DNA of 64,000 bases from Symsagittifera roscoffensis (lineage: Eukaryota; Xenacoelomorpha; Acoela; Convolutidae): positions 28,808,776-28,872,775 of the forward strand of contig NC_087069.1 in the NCBI RefSeq assembly GCF_963678635.1. The letters run 5' to 3'. A model generated the notes under the pieces. The model had not been told where the DNA came from. It did no database searches and saw nothing but the letters and a program-made list of their open reading frames with translations. The position numbers were made by a program, and so were the translations under genes. Numbering within the stretch: position 1 is the stretch's first letter; each line of letters begins with the position of its first letter. Of this stretch, positions 52,028-63,907 are shown piece after piece.

Positions 52028-54554
52028 GTGAGAAATTGGCTTTATTGAACTCAGAAAGGTATGGTAAGGACTTGAAACCAAAAACCGATCACCGTAATCG
52101 ACACGAATCATCTCAGTTTTCCAGTACAGCATGGTTTTTCTCAAAATTCGGCGCAATATGAATAGAAATGACGTTTAGTACACAAGTTTTAAATTTAGAC
52201 GTTGGTTGATCACTGTTGATAGTTGTCAAGCAAAAGGTTGATCATCCATTATTTTTCTTATCCGCATCAAAAAATGCCAGAAGTCGAACTCATCTGAGCT
52301 GCTTGTTGAACCGACTGGTTATTTGTGTTGGTTGTTCACTCGGAGGACCGTCGTTATTGCTAGCGTTTGTACTAGTAGCGGAAAAAATGGAAAAAGGTTG
52401 AAAAATTTTCAACAATTTTTGTTTTGGACAGTCAATAATTGCAGTTCGGCGGTGATCGGCAACTGAACGCAAATATGCGAAACAGTCGTAAAATTGCACT
52501 CTCAAAGGTGGAATAGGTTCCTGAAAGACGGGAACGTTTTTATCGTGTTTTCCTCTGCATAAAAAACATAAAACTCTGGATAAGTTTCGCTCTAGTGGAA
52601 TTATGCATCATGTCTCTTTGGTTCGTTTTTGAACAACAAGGATTTTGCTGTGTAAAAATTAAATCCACTTAGCAACTGTGGAAGCTGATGAAAACAAAAG
52701 TGTAAAAAAATATTGCTTTCAGTTTTCTATAATTACTACTCAGTACTGTGCAGGAATTATTGACGTGGCTTTTTTTGTCTTTTATAGGGAATATATTTTG
52801 GAACTTGTTCAACTCCTACATTGTTAGTTCTGCTTGGTTTAAAAAGACAAAAATTTCTGTATAAAGTGACGAGTGCAAAGCATGTGGAAAGCCACCAAAA
52901 ATTGTGCGAGGAATTTTAATCTTGTGCAGCTTTAATCCATACCCTTCAGAAATCAAACTCGTTAATTTTCCTACTTGCCTTAGCAGCAGCAGATTGTTCT
53001 AGTGTGAGAAAACATCTTTTTAAAAAATTGCGAGCGAGCTTGATAAAAAAAGAGCAGATTTGGATACAATTTGCAAAGATATGTGAAGGGTAATCATTTT
53101 TTTTAAAAGCAGGAAGAAACCATCTGGTGTCACGACCTTAACGTGTCTTACTGATAGAAATAGAAAAACATTTTTCTTCGTTGCATGAAATAGTTTTTTT
53201 TTTAGTTTTCGGTTGTTAAATTTTCAGTGCTTTCTCGGGTTTAAAATAAACACGCAATTGTATTTTAGTATTTTTGATCTGATGTTTCCATTTTTTATCA
53301 GTTATTTGGAAATATTTGGATATAAAATACCCAAATCATACGATTCCATTAATATACCAAAACAAAAACAAGTAATTTCATGGATGAAAAAAATTTTCAA
53401 AAAATTTTTTTTATAGTAAAATTTTTATTCCGATTTCTCTGTTTTTTTAAAGATCTTACGTGTTTTCTAAGATAACCGCGAACTGTCTGATACGCCAATT
53501 AATTAGTTCATGTTAAAAGGTTGAAAGTTGTATTTCACGTACTCGATGCAGAAATTTTCCGATTTTGTTTTCTTTGATTACTGATAGTATTCGATCAATG
53601 TTTTTTTTAATTACAGTTTTGTACTTTTAATTAAGTAAAAATTTTATCACAACATCTACTGGAAAAATGAACAAGAGCAAAAATTTCAGTGAAATTTGAA
53701 TTTTCCTTTGTTATTTTTAAAGCCCGCCAAAGATAATTTTAAAAAACTTGCTAAAATGTCCGATTCGAAATCTTATCACTCCATGTTTCACGACGCAAAA
53801 GTTTTTTTTTTTTATAATCTCAGCAATGCCTTAAGCTAAAACTATAGAAAAGAGCATTGTGTGAAACGAAAACCGATTGAACGTAGAAAAACAGTTTGAC
53901 TTGATTCAAAAAGAAAAAGAAAACAGAAGTCAACATGTCTCAACAAGATTGGCTATGTTAATGGTAAATTTGCGGTTGAGTTATAATTATGGTGCTTTGA
54001 GTTCCATCTTTTGCAGGGTGCGATTATATGAGTCCCCAAAATTAAGTGTTTTTCTAATTGTTATGTGCGATTGCAAACTAGCTATAATCAATACGGAAAA
54101 ACAATAATACACAACTAATCGATACATTTAATCGCACAGCTCTGTGTAATATATTTCGCCCAGTAAACAAGCAAGGAAATGTTATGTGTAAAAACCTTTA
54201 TTGAGTATTCGAAATGATTTATTGTGCCGGCCTAATTTAAGATTGATTTATGTAAAATGTGTAGACGATAAACTGTATTCATGTGGTAGGTATCCATATA
54301 ATGAATTGGGTATCTTTTTTACAAGTGTTTCAAAGCATATTAAGATGTGTAATTACAACTGGAATCAAATCCTGAACTGAAAAGCACAGTTATTTTGCTA
54401 AAAAATTTGAAAGTACTTCACTAGATACAATAGATTTCTATAAATATTTTTGTGTGTATGCCTATGCGATGTATGTTGATTTGCTGCTCATGTCTAAATA
54501 TAGCATCTGTGTATGTATAAATGTGACTTATCGAAAAGTTGTACGCTTATATGT
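52028..54554. other. AT-rich DNA, no gene supported
   Basis: Short frames only; none has motifs or splice support. Confidence 0.45.
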
Positions 54555-57500
54555 ATGAATTGATAACGAATGCGCACTCCGAACAGTGTGCTTTTCATAT
54601 TTTTATGGTAAATTGTACAAGTAGCTACTCAGTTATATGTTTGATGAGCCATAATGAGACATAAGTATTCAACTAAAAATATGAATTTTTGAATTGTTTC
54701 TGAATTGTTTAGATGGTGCAAGGGTATGATTTGATAGTAGTTGTGTATGGATTAAAAAGGTATGTATCATCGTAAGTACGTCTGTGTTTGGGTTAATATG
54801 TAGTCTTGTTTGTCTAAAACCTTGTTTATAGATGTTTTTGTCATATGCAAACCAATCAAACAATACAACTTCAATCAGATGTTTGACTTTATATCCAAGA
54901 CAGTCTACACTTTTTCGAGAAGCTTCTAGATTACTCACTAGGAACTATAATTGTACAGCACAAAGTATATAGTGAGAGAAAAAGAACGGAAAGGGAAGAA
55001 ATTGTTTATTTAGAGGTTGGAAGCCAATTTGGATTCGTGAAAAACTTTGAGTAATTATTTACATTGCACTGTATATGCAGGCTGAGAGGTTCAAACATTA
55101 ATGAAGGCAACATGTTAAATGCAGCGGAACAGTGCCAAAAATTCTTTTTTTTGTTCTGAACCACTGGTGACTGATCTGTCAGATAATCTGAAACCTGCAA
55201 GATACGTGTTGAGTCTTCTAGAGTTAACAACTAAACTGAGTGCTAACCTATTTGGTTACTCCTAATCATGTTGCATGCATGCCTGTGTATAGTATAAAAC
55301 TGAAGTCAAGCAATTGAATTCTTCAAGATTTAAAGTGTTTGCACTGAAAAAGGACACTAGTTAGAATAATTATGATTTGTCTTGCAAACAGAGTTAACAG
55401 TGAAAGTTAAGAAAATCAAATTTCAGTTTTTACAAAATTTGAGCCTGATCTTCTTACGTCATTAGATAATTAGCGGCGTACTTTTCAGGAAACTACACAG
55501 ATTTTTTCAGTGATAATTTCTAATAATTTTTATGCTCACAAAAATATTTCAAAACTAGTTTTCTGAACCTTTGAGAACAAAACTCCACAGTCAAAAATTA
55601 TAGTTTGAAAGAAATATTCAGGTGATAAGTTTTGATAAAAAGGTGGTCTTTGGCAAATGGAACTTTTAAATATTTAAATGACCAAAAAGTTGTTGAGCAT
55701 TATGACATAGCTGGGTTATTATAATTTCCAGAACAAGCTCATTGTAGTTAAACACATAGAGTCGGGTTGCTCGACGCAAAATCAATTGAAAAAATCATAC
55801 AAATAATCAAAGTTTCTCAAACCGTTTTGTTGCTTTCTTCAAGCCTGCAATCAGTATTCGGGTAAGTTATTCAAATCCATTCTTATTAAACGTTGAGTCA
55901 TGGAGTACAGAGTGTAGGCTTGACGTAAGACAACAGAGTGGTTTGAAAAAGTTTGATCAGCTTGTATGATTTTGTTCATTTGATTTTGTGTCGAGCAACA
56001 CAATTTCCTGTGTGTTACTAAAAGTTCTTTGTTGTGGAAACTACAAACTGAGCTTTGCGATAATGCTGAGCAAACAATTGGTTTTTTAAATAATATAAAA
56101 TTACATTATCTAAAGACTACATTTCCTGTCACATTTTTCCCCTGAGTTGTCTGTATTTAGAATTTATTGATTTTTGATTGTGGGTGGAAAATTACTCTCA
56201 AATTTCAGAAAACTAGTTTTTTGAATATTTTTGTGAGCATATAAACCATTAAAATTTATTGCTGAAAAAACTTGTATAAATGCCCGATGAGTACTTTGCT
56301 AATTATCTACTGAACTAAGAAGATAAAGCTCCGATTCTCCAAAAATTTGAACTTGAGTTTCTTTAGTTTCACTATTCACTCGTTTTACAATGCATATCAT
56401 ACCTTTCTTATCCAATGTGATTTATCAGTGCAAACACTTAAAATTTTAAAAGGTTCGGTTTCTTAAGCATGCATGTAGCACCATCAGGAGTAGTCAAATA
56501 AAATTGTACTCAATTTACTTGATCACAATCGATGATCCAACGTTTAGTTATAGGTTTCAGAACATCCGACAGATCAGTCACTACTGTTTCAGACCAATAA
56601 GAAGAATTTTTGGAAATTTTCTGCTGCATTCAACATGTTGCCTTCATTAATCTTTGAATACCTCAGTCTGCATATACAGTGCAATGCAAAAAAATTTTCA
56701 AAATAATTCACGCTTCCAAAATGGCTTCCATCCTCTACTGTTTCTCCCCTTTTTCATTGATTTTCTCTCACTTTTTTTATTTTGTGAGTTTTTGAGCAGA
56801 TTTTCAAAGTTTTCAATCATTGTCTGAAGTTTTGACAAATTGAAAAAGTTTATTGCAATCTCAGAAGATTACGCTGAGATAATCAGCGAATTTAAGAATC
56901 TTGACTACAAATACAAAAACTTAAAAATCAAGCAAATCAATCATTAGTCATTTAATAAAACTTTTGGTTCAAATAGTATAGAGCAAACTTCACTTCTATT
57001 AAAGAGAAATATTTACTCATTTTATATCGTTCTCACAGTTTTGACTAATAAGTCTGTTCATTTTAATTGAGATGAGGGAAAATTTTAAGATAACTTGAAA
57101 CTTTTGAGATAACTTGATTTGAGATAAGGGAAAACTCTCAAGACATCTTAAGAACTCTTAAAAATAAATTTTCGGCTATCTGAAATCTAGTCAGAAGGTT
57201 CATCAATCTCAAGCAGCAGGTCCACTATGTTTAAGTCTTAAAGTTACTGGTGAAAGAACAATTTTTAAGAAAATCAATCGCTCGAAAAATTTATAAAGTC
57301 TCGTATTCTTAAAAGAGTAATTTAGACTGACTATAAACAACATAAAGCCTAAAATAGAAACAGCATAATATTTATCTCATCATTTAAACATTTGACATCA
57401 AGGTAAATTGGAACAGAGTATGGTGCTAAATTAAACAAAAAAAAGACTTATTAGCAAGCCATGACATTATTTTTTTTAAAAAATCTTTTCATTAGATAGG

Positions 57501-58977
57501 TTGAAACTTAAATTTCAATTTTTAAGTTGTTGCAAAACAACTCCGTTTTTGATCAAGGTGCAGTAATCATAGGTGAGTTTTCAAAATTAGTTTTTAAGCT
57601 AGATGCAAGAAAACTTAATAGATATTTTATTCTCAGACAAAACTTGTTTGTGTCTTCACTTGTATCGAGACGTTTTTTTTTTCAAAAAATTTATGTTAAC
57701 TAAACTCTAATTTATTCTTACATGCAAGCAAACGCGTTGCAAATTATGCTATTTTAGCAAAAAAAAAATGCTCAACTTTTTACAATTACCATTAAAATTA
57801 CATAAGCAAACACCCACGAAAACACAAAATATGATAAACCTGATGTTCTTATAGTGTATCTGCTGCAAAAATTTAGAGTCTTCGAGACATTTTAGCTATA
57901 AGAAAATCAATTGATATTAAAAGTCTATTGAACTGATAGCTGTGTGTCTCAAAAAGTTTAGTTAAACGCAAAAATGAAAATGGAGATCGAAAAAATTAAA
58001 CGAAAACATAAATATCATGATGAATAAATATGAATGGAAAATTAGACAAAGATAGCTTACAAACGTAATTAGACTGCTCAGATACGAAAATCAGACACAG
58101 GTTGATTGAAGTATAACTGTAGTATTTGGTGCGTGGAGTACAATGTATAAGCTCATGTGCAATACTCTGATAGTTTCCAGCCAAATAAATAAACGATAAT
58201 TTGAACTTTGGGCTAAACCAATACTTCTAGCTGTATACGAGCTTCTTAAACTGCTTTGTTAAGCACGTATTAGAATACGTTTTTTTAGGTTTTTGCATAT
58301 AAACATAACACACATAAAAAACACACTTCATTAAACGTCAATATAATACCTATACTTCTAGCTGTATACGAGCTTCTTAAAATGCTATGTTAAGCACGTA
58401 GTAGAATACGTTTTTTTAGGTTTTTGCATATAAACATAACACACATAAAAAACACACTTCAATAAACGTCAATATAATTAACCGTCAATTAAACGTCAAT
58501 ACACACGTCAATATAAACACATTTCATTACACATATGCAACAAATACGTACACAAAAGTGCATCTACAGATTTATAAAATTATATGTCAAAAAACGCAGT
58601 TACACACTATTTATCCGGTATGTGCTGCATACATTAATAGTTTCCAGTGATTAATCAAGAGACGTCTCGAGAAAAATTAGACTGTCAAACAAAACTTTGA
58701 CAAACAAAACTACATAATTACCCAGGCACATGCGTACAGGAGATGATACATACCTTTTCGACCCATACACAAGGATCACAAGCAAGCCTATACACAAGTA
58801 TTGTAAACCCAAACCCTTGCGTCTTCTAGACAATTGAGAAACAATCAAAAATTTATATAACTAGTTGTAATTTTATGGCTCATTTTGGCTCATCAGACAC
58901 AAAATTGAGAAGCTACTTACCATAAAAACATGAAAACCCCAAACGGTTTCGGTGAGCGCATGAATCATCCATTCATC
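54555..58977. repeat. Very long imperfect palindrome (inverted repeat) with small loop
   Basis: Inner arms 54,959-55,845 and 55,916-56,787 fold on a 70-bp loop (55,846-55,915). Outer arms 54,555-54,958 and 58,622-58,977 extend the same pairing; about 1.83 kb (56,788-58,621) is inserted in the right arm between TGTG repeats. In one 98-base stretch (left arm 55,018-55,115 against the right arm near 56,630-56,730) I count about 15 mismatches. No open frame of note lies in the arms. Confidence 0.9.
58221..58479 (+). repeat. 131-bp tandem duplication
   Basis: Two copies beginning 'atacttctagctgtatacga' (58,221 and 58,352), differing at a few bases. They lie inside the segment inserted in the palindrome's right arm and are followed by a cluster of 'acgtcaatata' repeats (58,470-58,520). 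Confidence 0.9.
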
Positions 58978-59283
58978 AAGAATAATTCATCAATCATCAA
59001 GAAAAAAAATCACAAATCTAAATGGCAACAAATAACTCTGTTAAAACAGAAGACGTATATTCCTGTTATATTCGGTTTCATCGGCACTTACTTTTCAACA
59101 TTTTTTTCAAAAAAAAATGTGTTTCTCTTAAAACATTTTAAAATTTTTTGAAAAACGGTCAGCTCAAAATGGATCGCTTAGAGCATTACCAGATAGTGGA
59201 CTTTTTTTGTCTGGTCAAGGGGTCGAATCTTTGATATATCCTGTCCGAAGAAAAACAAGAGCAGCAAGCTTTTTTACTGGTCT

Positions 59284-59514
59284 TTACTTACCGCTATAAG
59301 TCGCGATGATTGTTTCGATCCAATCTTGATAGGCAGATACGCGTGCACTGACCCCAGATCTCACACACTCGATATATACATAGGACGCTACACCATAGAC
59401 ACAAATTGCTTCCTCATTTTCTGTCAGTGGGAAGAGCGGACCTCCGCTGTCGCCCCCACAAAACATTTCGTTTTTTTTCTGCGCACTTTTCAAGTCACCA
59501 CACCCAATTTTCCA
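59284..59514 (-). CDS. Trypsin-type serine protease, exon with catalytic Ser
   Basis: S1 proteases cut peptide bonds using a His-Asp-Ser triad. This exon carries the Ser in MFCGGDSGGPLFPL and the C-terminal strand and helix (AICVYGVASYVY ... GVSARVSAYQDWIETIIA). A possible acceptor is at 59,515 (ttaaag|TGG). The end is either TAA at 59,284 or a donor in 'ggtaagtaa' just before it. The residue at the specificity pocket bottom (six before Ser) is Glu in KNEMFCGGDS, not the Asp of trypsin, so cleavage preference is unclear. Probably secreted. It belongs with the exon at 60,248-60,596. Confidence 0.8.
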   Translation of the reverse strand, partial: WKIGCGDLKSAQKKNEMFCGGDSGGPLFPLTENEEAICVYGVASYVYIECVRSGVSARVSAYQDWIETIIATYSGK

Positions 59515-59590
59515 CTTTAAAAAGTCGCTTATCAAACATGAGTGATATTATTTTTCGATGTTGCTGTAAAAATCATCTTTTGATCTTTTG

Positions 59591-60031
59591 CAGGGGCGGA
59601 TTTAGGGGGGGGGCGGGGGGGGCGGACGCCCCCCCCCCCCCTCCTCAGGGATTCGACCCCCTGCCGACCCAAAGGGTCCCCCCTTTGATACTTTTTCAGA
59701 AATCCATTTTTGGCCGACCGACCCTAAAATTTTTCTAAAGGCGCCTTCGGCGCCAATATATACTAACTTTGAGGGGGAGCGCGCGCCAAAAAAACGCGAT
59801 TTTTTATTCAAAATTTTTCAAAAATTGCCCAAAAACGGCTTTTTTGACTGTTTTTTCAAAAATTTGCCTGCGGCGCAGAAAATTTAGCCAAAGTAGGGAC
59901 AAAACAGTGCTTTGGGAGAGCTCGAAAAATCAATTTGGTCGACCTAAAAAAAAAAAAAAGGTCGTCAAAATTTTGGAAAATTTTTTGAAAATCCGCCCCC
60001 CCCCCTCGAGAAAATCCTAGATCCGCCCCTG
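59591..60031 (+). mobile_element. Full-length hAT-type MITE, 441 bp, in the protease intron
   Basis: Termini CAGGGGCGGATTTAGG and CCTAGATCCGCCCCTG are inverted repeats. The flanking 8-mer atcttttg (59,583-59,590) is repeated at 60,032-60,040 as atctttttg, one T longer. CAG...CTG ends plus 8-bp duplications are the hAT hallmark. Just inside one end are long G and C runs. There is no transposase, so it is non-autonomous. Relics lie at 1.3, 17.8 and 19.0 kb. Confidence 0.9.
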
Positions 60032-60192
60032 ATCTTTTTGACGTTTTAAGCTTTTCGATGAACAAAAGACATTACAAGGCTGGATTCCAGAGACAAATCT
60101 TAAAACATGTTAAAGTTTTGTCGGAACAACCAAAGAAAAAGAAGACACAAAAGAAGAGGAAGCGTCCTGTTGCGTAATCCGATTTCAATTCG

Positions 60193-60219
60193 CAAAATGC
60201 ACAGTTTGGCCTCGTAATG
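60193..60219 (+). repeat. 27-bp block shared with the MITE relic at 1.36 kb
   Basis: Identical to 1,357-1,383 (caaaatgcacagtttggcct + cgtaatg). Probably a stub of an older MITE subfamily. Confidence 0.6.
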
Positions 60220-60247
60220 CAAGTAAAATTTTGAGCAGCGCATGATA

Positions 60248-60596
60248 TTAAGTTTTTTTGATGACTTGTTTTAAATCTTTTTCAATATAAAAGCCTAATG
60301 GACGCGTGAAGACAGGAAAAGTGTTAGTTCCTTGTTGCGGGATCATACATATCTGCCTCGTCTCATTGAAATCAAAGGCACAGTCATCTCCCAATGCTTC
60401 TGACAAAATAACTTCCTGCAGAACTTCAGGGTATTCACTGGAATTGGATTTCAGTTTCCCCACCCCACACACCGCAATTGGATTGGCAGAGTCCAAGTAT
60501 GACTTTTGACACAGAGGTATTGCTAACGAAGAGTTAACAGGGTAGGGTAGTTTTAATATTGCAATGTCGTCACTGTTACCATCTGCATCCTCATAC
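60248..60596 (-). CDS. Trypsin-type serine protease, exon with catalytic Asp
   Basis: The minus-strand acceptor 'cgttttcttacag' precedes the exon start at 60,596 (YEDADGNSDDIAILKLPYPV). DIAILKL holds the triad Asp. Cysteines in PLCQKSYLD, AVCGVGK, DDCAFD and RQICMI suit S1 disulphides, although GVG replaces the usual GWG. The true 3' end is uncertain: the frame stays open to 60,248, but similarity is expected to stop near ICMIPQQ (about 60,345), where GTATGA could be a donor. The exon with the catalytic His is not seen upstream; gypsy element 4 starts about 230 bp away, so the gene may be disrupted. Confidence 0.75.
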
Positions 60597-60979
60597 CTGT
60601 AAGAAAACGTATACATATATAAATAGCTGCTCCAGGGTAAAAGCGACCCGACCTGACAAAAATGGATTAAGATTGATTTTAGCTTGAAAAAAGTATGTGA
60701 ATTAAACTGAGATCGAGGTCCCGATAATCTTAAACATGAACTAAATAAAGACTCACACTACTAGTTTAGCACTATTACTTTCCCGATTGTGAATGAAGTT
60801 TTGAAATAGGAGTAAAATGAAGATTTAAGCATGGATAAGATGTTTTTGGCACCAGTAGCAGACATCGAGTTTTTCATCGCCAAACTCCAACTTTTTGGTT
60901 CTTGCCTAGACTTTGGCGCACTCCCTCGACTATGGCAGTTTCTGTTGATGTTATTATCCCAAGGTCGCCGCTTTTCTGT

Positions 60980-61700
60980 TAATATCTCTGTCGCCGCTTT
61001 TCGTTACGTGATCCATCATCACGGTCCCATATTTTTTACTGCCGCACGTTTCCGACCGCTTCGTCTTGATCCAATCTTTTCCTGGCTACTGCCAGAGTCT
61101 TGGCTGGATTACGAGACGAGTCTTTGTTTCCGTCACTTTACCTTCGGCTCGGTCGCCGCCGGTGCTGGATTAGTTTGCTTCCTAGGTGTTTGCCATGTTT
61201 CAGACTTTCTATTGTTCTTTCAGCACAACCTTTAGCCCTTTTGTCGTTGACCGGCGATTGTATGATTTTGATGGCCTCATTATTGCAAAAACTTTTACAT
61301 CCTTTGTCCTCTGGTGTACTTAAATTTTTCTAGGCGCTCCGTTATTACTTATGTAGGACTTAAGAAAGTTGATGATTTTGTCTGCGCAATTTGTATTGCA
61401 TACGACTGATGATGACCAACGTGAACCGATCCATTACTACCGATCCACTACTACTTTTTCAATTCGTTTAGATAATTTATAGGCCATGGTGTATTGATCT
61501 GATTGGTTACTGGCCGCTTTGTGTAAAGTGTTGGGTAACAACAGTCTGCCATCGATACATAAACTTTGGTCCCGCAGGTGAAAGTTGTGAGTAGTGTTTC
61601 TTATAGCATGAACCTTCGAGTCCGTATCGTGGTCTCTTGCTTTTATCGTTTCGTATATCGCTTCAAGTAGAGGATTGGACGAGTAGTGGAAATCTATCAA
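60980..61700 (-). pseudogene. int: Integrase (gypsy element 4)
   Basis: 61,437-61,700 reads NPLLEAIYETIKARDHDTDS and QSLCIDGRLLLPNTLHKAAS, the region just before the zinc domain (compare LLYMDGRLVIRFTLRNAM in element 1). Downstream pieces include VVMDRFT (~61,435), INFLKSYISNNGAPRKI (~61,370-61,320) and SPVNDKRAKGCAERTIESLK (~61,270-61,210), the latter holding the catalytic Glu. Many stops. Confidence 0.7.
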
Positions 61701-62330
61701 ACGCAGGTTAAAAGAATTAAGGTAACGCCGTGTTTTTCGGATCTATCTTACAATTATGGGGGACTATTGACCTTACAATGTTCAAGGAGTCTAACGGAGA
61801 AAAGTCTCGTCTTTAAAAATTGACGATTTTGAAATTACTGACTTGCTCTTTATACTAGTTGTCTCCACTGTGATCGCGTTTTTTTGTGCTGCTTCTTGTA
61901 ACTCCTCCACTTGGTAACATCGCGGCTTTTTATGCTTGATGCTTAGATAACGCTCTAAAGTTTCTCCATTTTTGTAAGTGATTTCTCCATGGTTTTTGAA
62001 TGGCATCTTCCTCCGTTAAGAATTAGTAATCGCTTACCAATATATTTTATTCATCGCGTGACTTTGGGCATATGCAAATGACCGCTCTCTGATTGGCTAG
62101 TTGCTCGCTGCATGGTAAGCCCTCTATTGGCCGGGTTGGATTCAGAAATTAGCATACTGATTTTTGATTGGCTAATTTTTTCTCGCTTGTAACGATTTCT
62201 GTGCATACTGCTTTTTTTTTAATCCGAGGGCGCTACGAAATGAATGAACTTTTGCTGCTGTAAACAGCCTAACGTGAGTTGACACCGGATCGGCTTCCAG
62301 ATTCGGGTCACGGTAACGCTTTTTGTTTCT
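61701..62330 (-). other. RNase H-integrase linker (gypsy element 4)
   Basis: Contains a 71-codon Lys-rich frame (61,791-62,006) and, at 62,080-62,240, several ATTGGC/ATTGGT boxes with 'tgtgcat' and 'gagggcgct' motifs like those of the 75-bp repeats in element 3, but not regularly spaced. Confidence 0.5.
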
Positions 62331-63240
62331 GGCAAATGCTCAAATTCGAACTCGAACTGAATTAGCCGGTCTAACCATCTTCTTAAGCGACTGAAAATTG
62401 TTTGTTCTTTTTCTGATTTCCGTTAGAGCGATACTTTAATAATAATTCGAAGTTTCCTCACCATGAAAATGCTCTGTACCCCATATAACCGCTAGCTTTT
62501 CTCATTCATTTGTTAACTACTTTACTCGGCGTCGTTTCAATAATATGGCTTGCTTCTCGCACTATTCTGATATCTTTGTGAACATCAAAAAACCTTAGTC
62601 TAATTATTTTTGGCACTTGACTTTGAAAGTTCTCGAACGCAGTTTGGCACTCTTGCGACCATAACTATTCGTTTTTTTTGCTTAGAGCGACTTTAGCTGG
62701 GCTCACAATTACGCCAAAGCCTTAAAATTGAGCGGTTTTCATGCTTCATTTGGGTGTGTTTTCCAGATTAGTGGAGTTAATCCTATGTAGATGATTTTAT
62801 GACCGAGCCACTAACAATCCTTTTGTGCGGAGTTTTATTTTGTTAGCTTGAACGCCACGTTTTCTTTATCTAGTTTTCTTAGAAGCAATTTGACGGCTGA
62901 TGTGTGTTCGATTTCGGAACTCTCGGCTACTACCAAGATGCCTTCGATGAATGAGTGTTCCTGTGGCTATTCTGATATTATAGAACCCATTATCCATTGG
63001 AAATCCGCAGAAATTGTTGTCAACCCTTGAATCACGGTTTTGAATCGATAGGTACCCGTCTATTTAGCTCAGTCTAGTGAACGATTACACTTTACGCTAG
63101 TTTCTTTGTTTAGCCGCAGTTGCTTAGTGCATATGTTAGATCGATTGTTGGGAAGTTTAATTCGCATTTTTTTTCACTGATTATTTGTCTGACGGATTGT
63201 ACGAGTTTTACTAATTCACAGTTGGTTTGATTTTACTTGT
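62331..63240 (-). pseudogene. pol: RT and RNase H (gypsy element 4), catalytic box lost
   Basis: The RNase H end RLRRWLDRLIQFEFEFEHL is near 62,395-62,340. In the RT, the position of Y[LM]DD reads FIEGILVVAES (62,951 leftwards), followed by HTSAVKLLLRKLDKENVAFK as in active relatives. The two catalytic Asp are replaced by Glu-Gly, so this copy cannot encode a working polymerase. Confidence 0.7.
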
Positions 63241-63242
63241 TA

Positions 63243-63907
63243 TCAGCACTCTTTTCCAGTTTGCTGAATGAGCGTTAGATTTGCAATGATTTTGGCCTGA
63301 ATTTTAGGAAATCGTATTTTTCCGTCCCGTTTGAAAAATTGTTCACTGAAATACTCCTGCCATGGCTTCAACTTGTGGTCTTGCTCGGCGTTGTCATCCT
63401 GGATCGTCATCATTTTCTCCCCTGGCGTCCTTTGTATCAGCTGCAGTACCAGTTCAGCCATCAGGTCCCGTCCTAAGACTTATGGTAGGTCCCCCCAATT
63501 ACCTTGTTGGACCCTGACGTCTCCCATACGTTAGACACGAGTTCTACTTTCATGGTACCTAGTAAATGAGGTGAGTTGTTTTGGTAATCGCGAAAATCTT
63601 CATCTACCGGCGTCACTTTCTCCAAGTTAATGCCTAAGGAATCTAGTGTTTTTTAGAGCGATCCGACTTTTAAGATTGAAATTGGTGATCCACTATCAAT
63701 CCACATGCTAGTTTTCCGTCCCTTAATTTTGGTTGGCAGCCTTGCGCCCGCCCTTGACTTTGGTGTTTTTTTCGACCGTATTGTCAAAACGAGGTAGTGT
63801 GAAAACTGAGTTTCCAAGTTGGAATGCAGTGTCCTCCATATCTGCGGTTTCGAGTTTCTCATAGTCATCCTGTCCTTGTAACAGACCCACGGATGATCGT
63901 TCTCCAT
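63243..63907 (-). pseudogene. pro: Protease and start of RT (gypsy element 4)
   Basis: The protease active site SMWIDSGSPISILKVGSL (D-S-G intact) is in 63,653-63,907. PWQEYFSEQFFKRDGKIRFP (63,243-63,461) corresponds to the RT lead-in of element 3 (NYFMIKFKDIFTRQG). Confidence 0.7.

Noticed and set aside
59640-59700. tRNA-derived SINE
   Set aside because: The MITE contains GGGTCGAATCCC, near the B-box consensus, but has CAG...CTG inverted ends and 8-bp duplications and no 3' tail, so a DNA transposon fits better.
60831-61333. Plus-strand frames of 134 and 77 codons
   Set aside because: Integrase pieces of gypsy element 4 are readable on the minus strand over part of the same interval, so the plus-strand frames are shadows.
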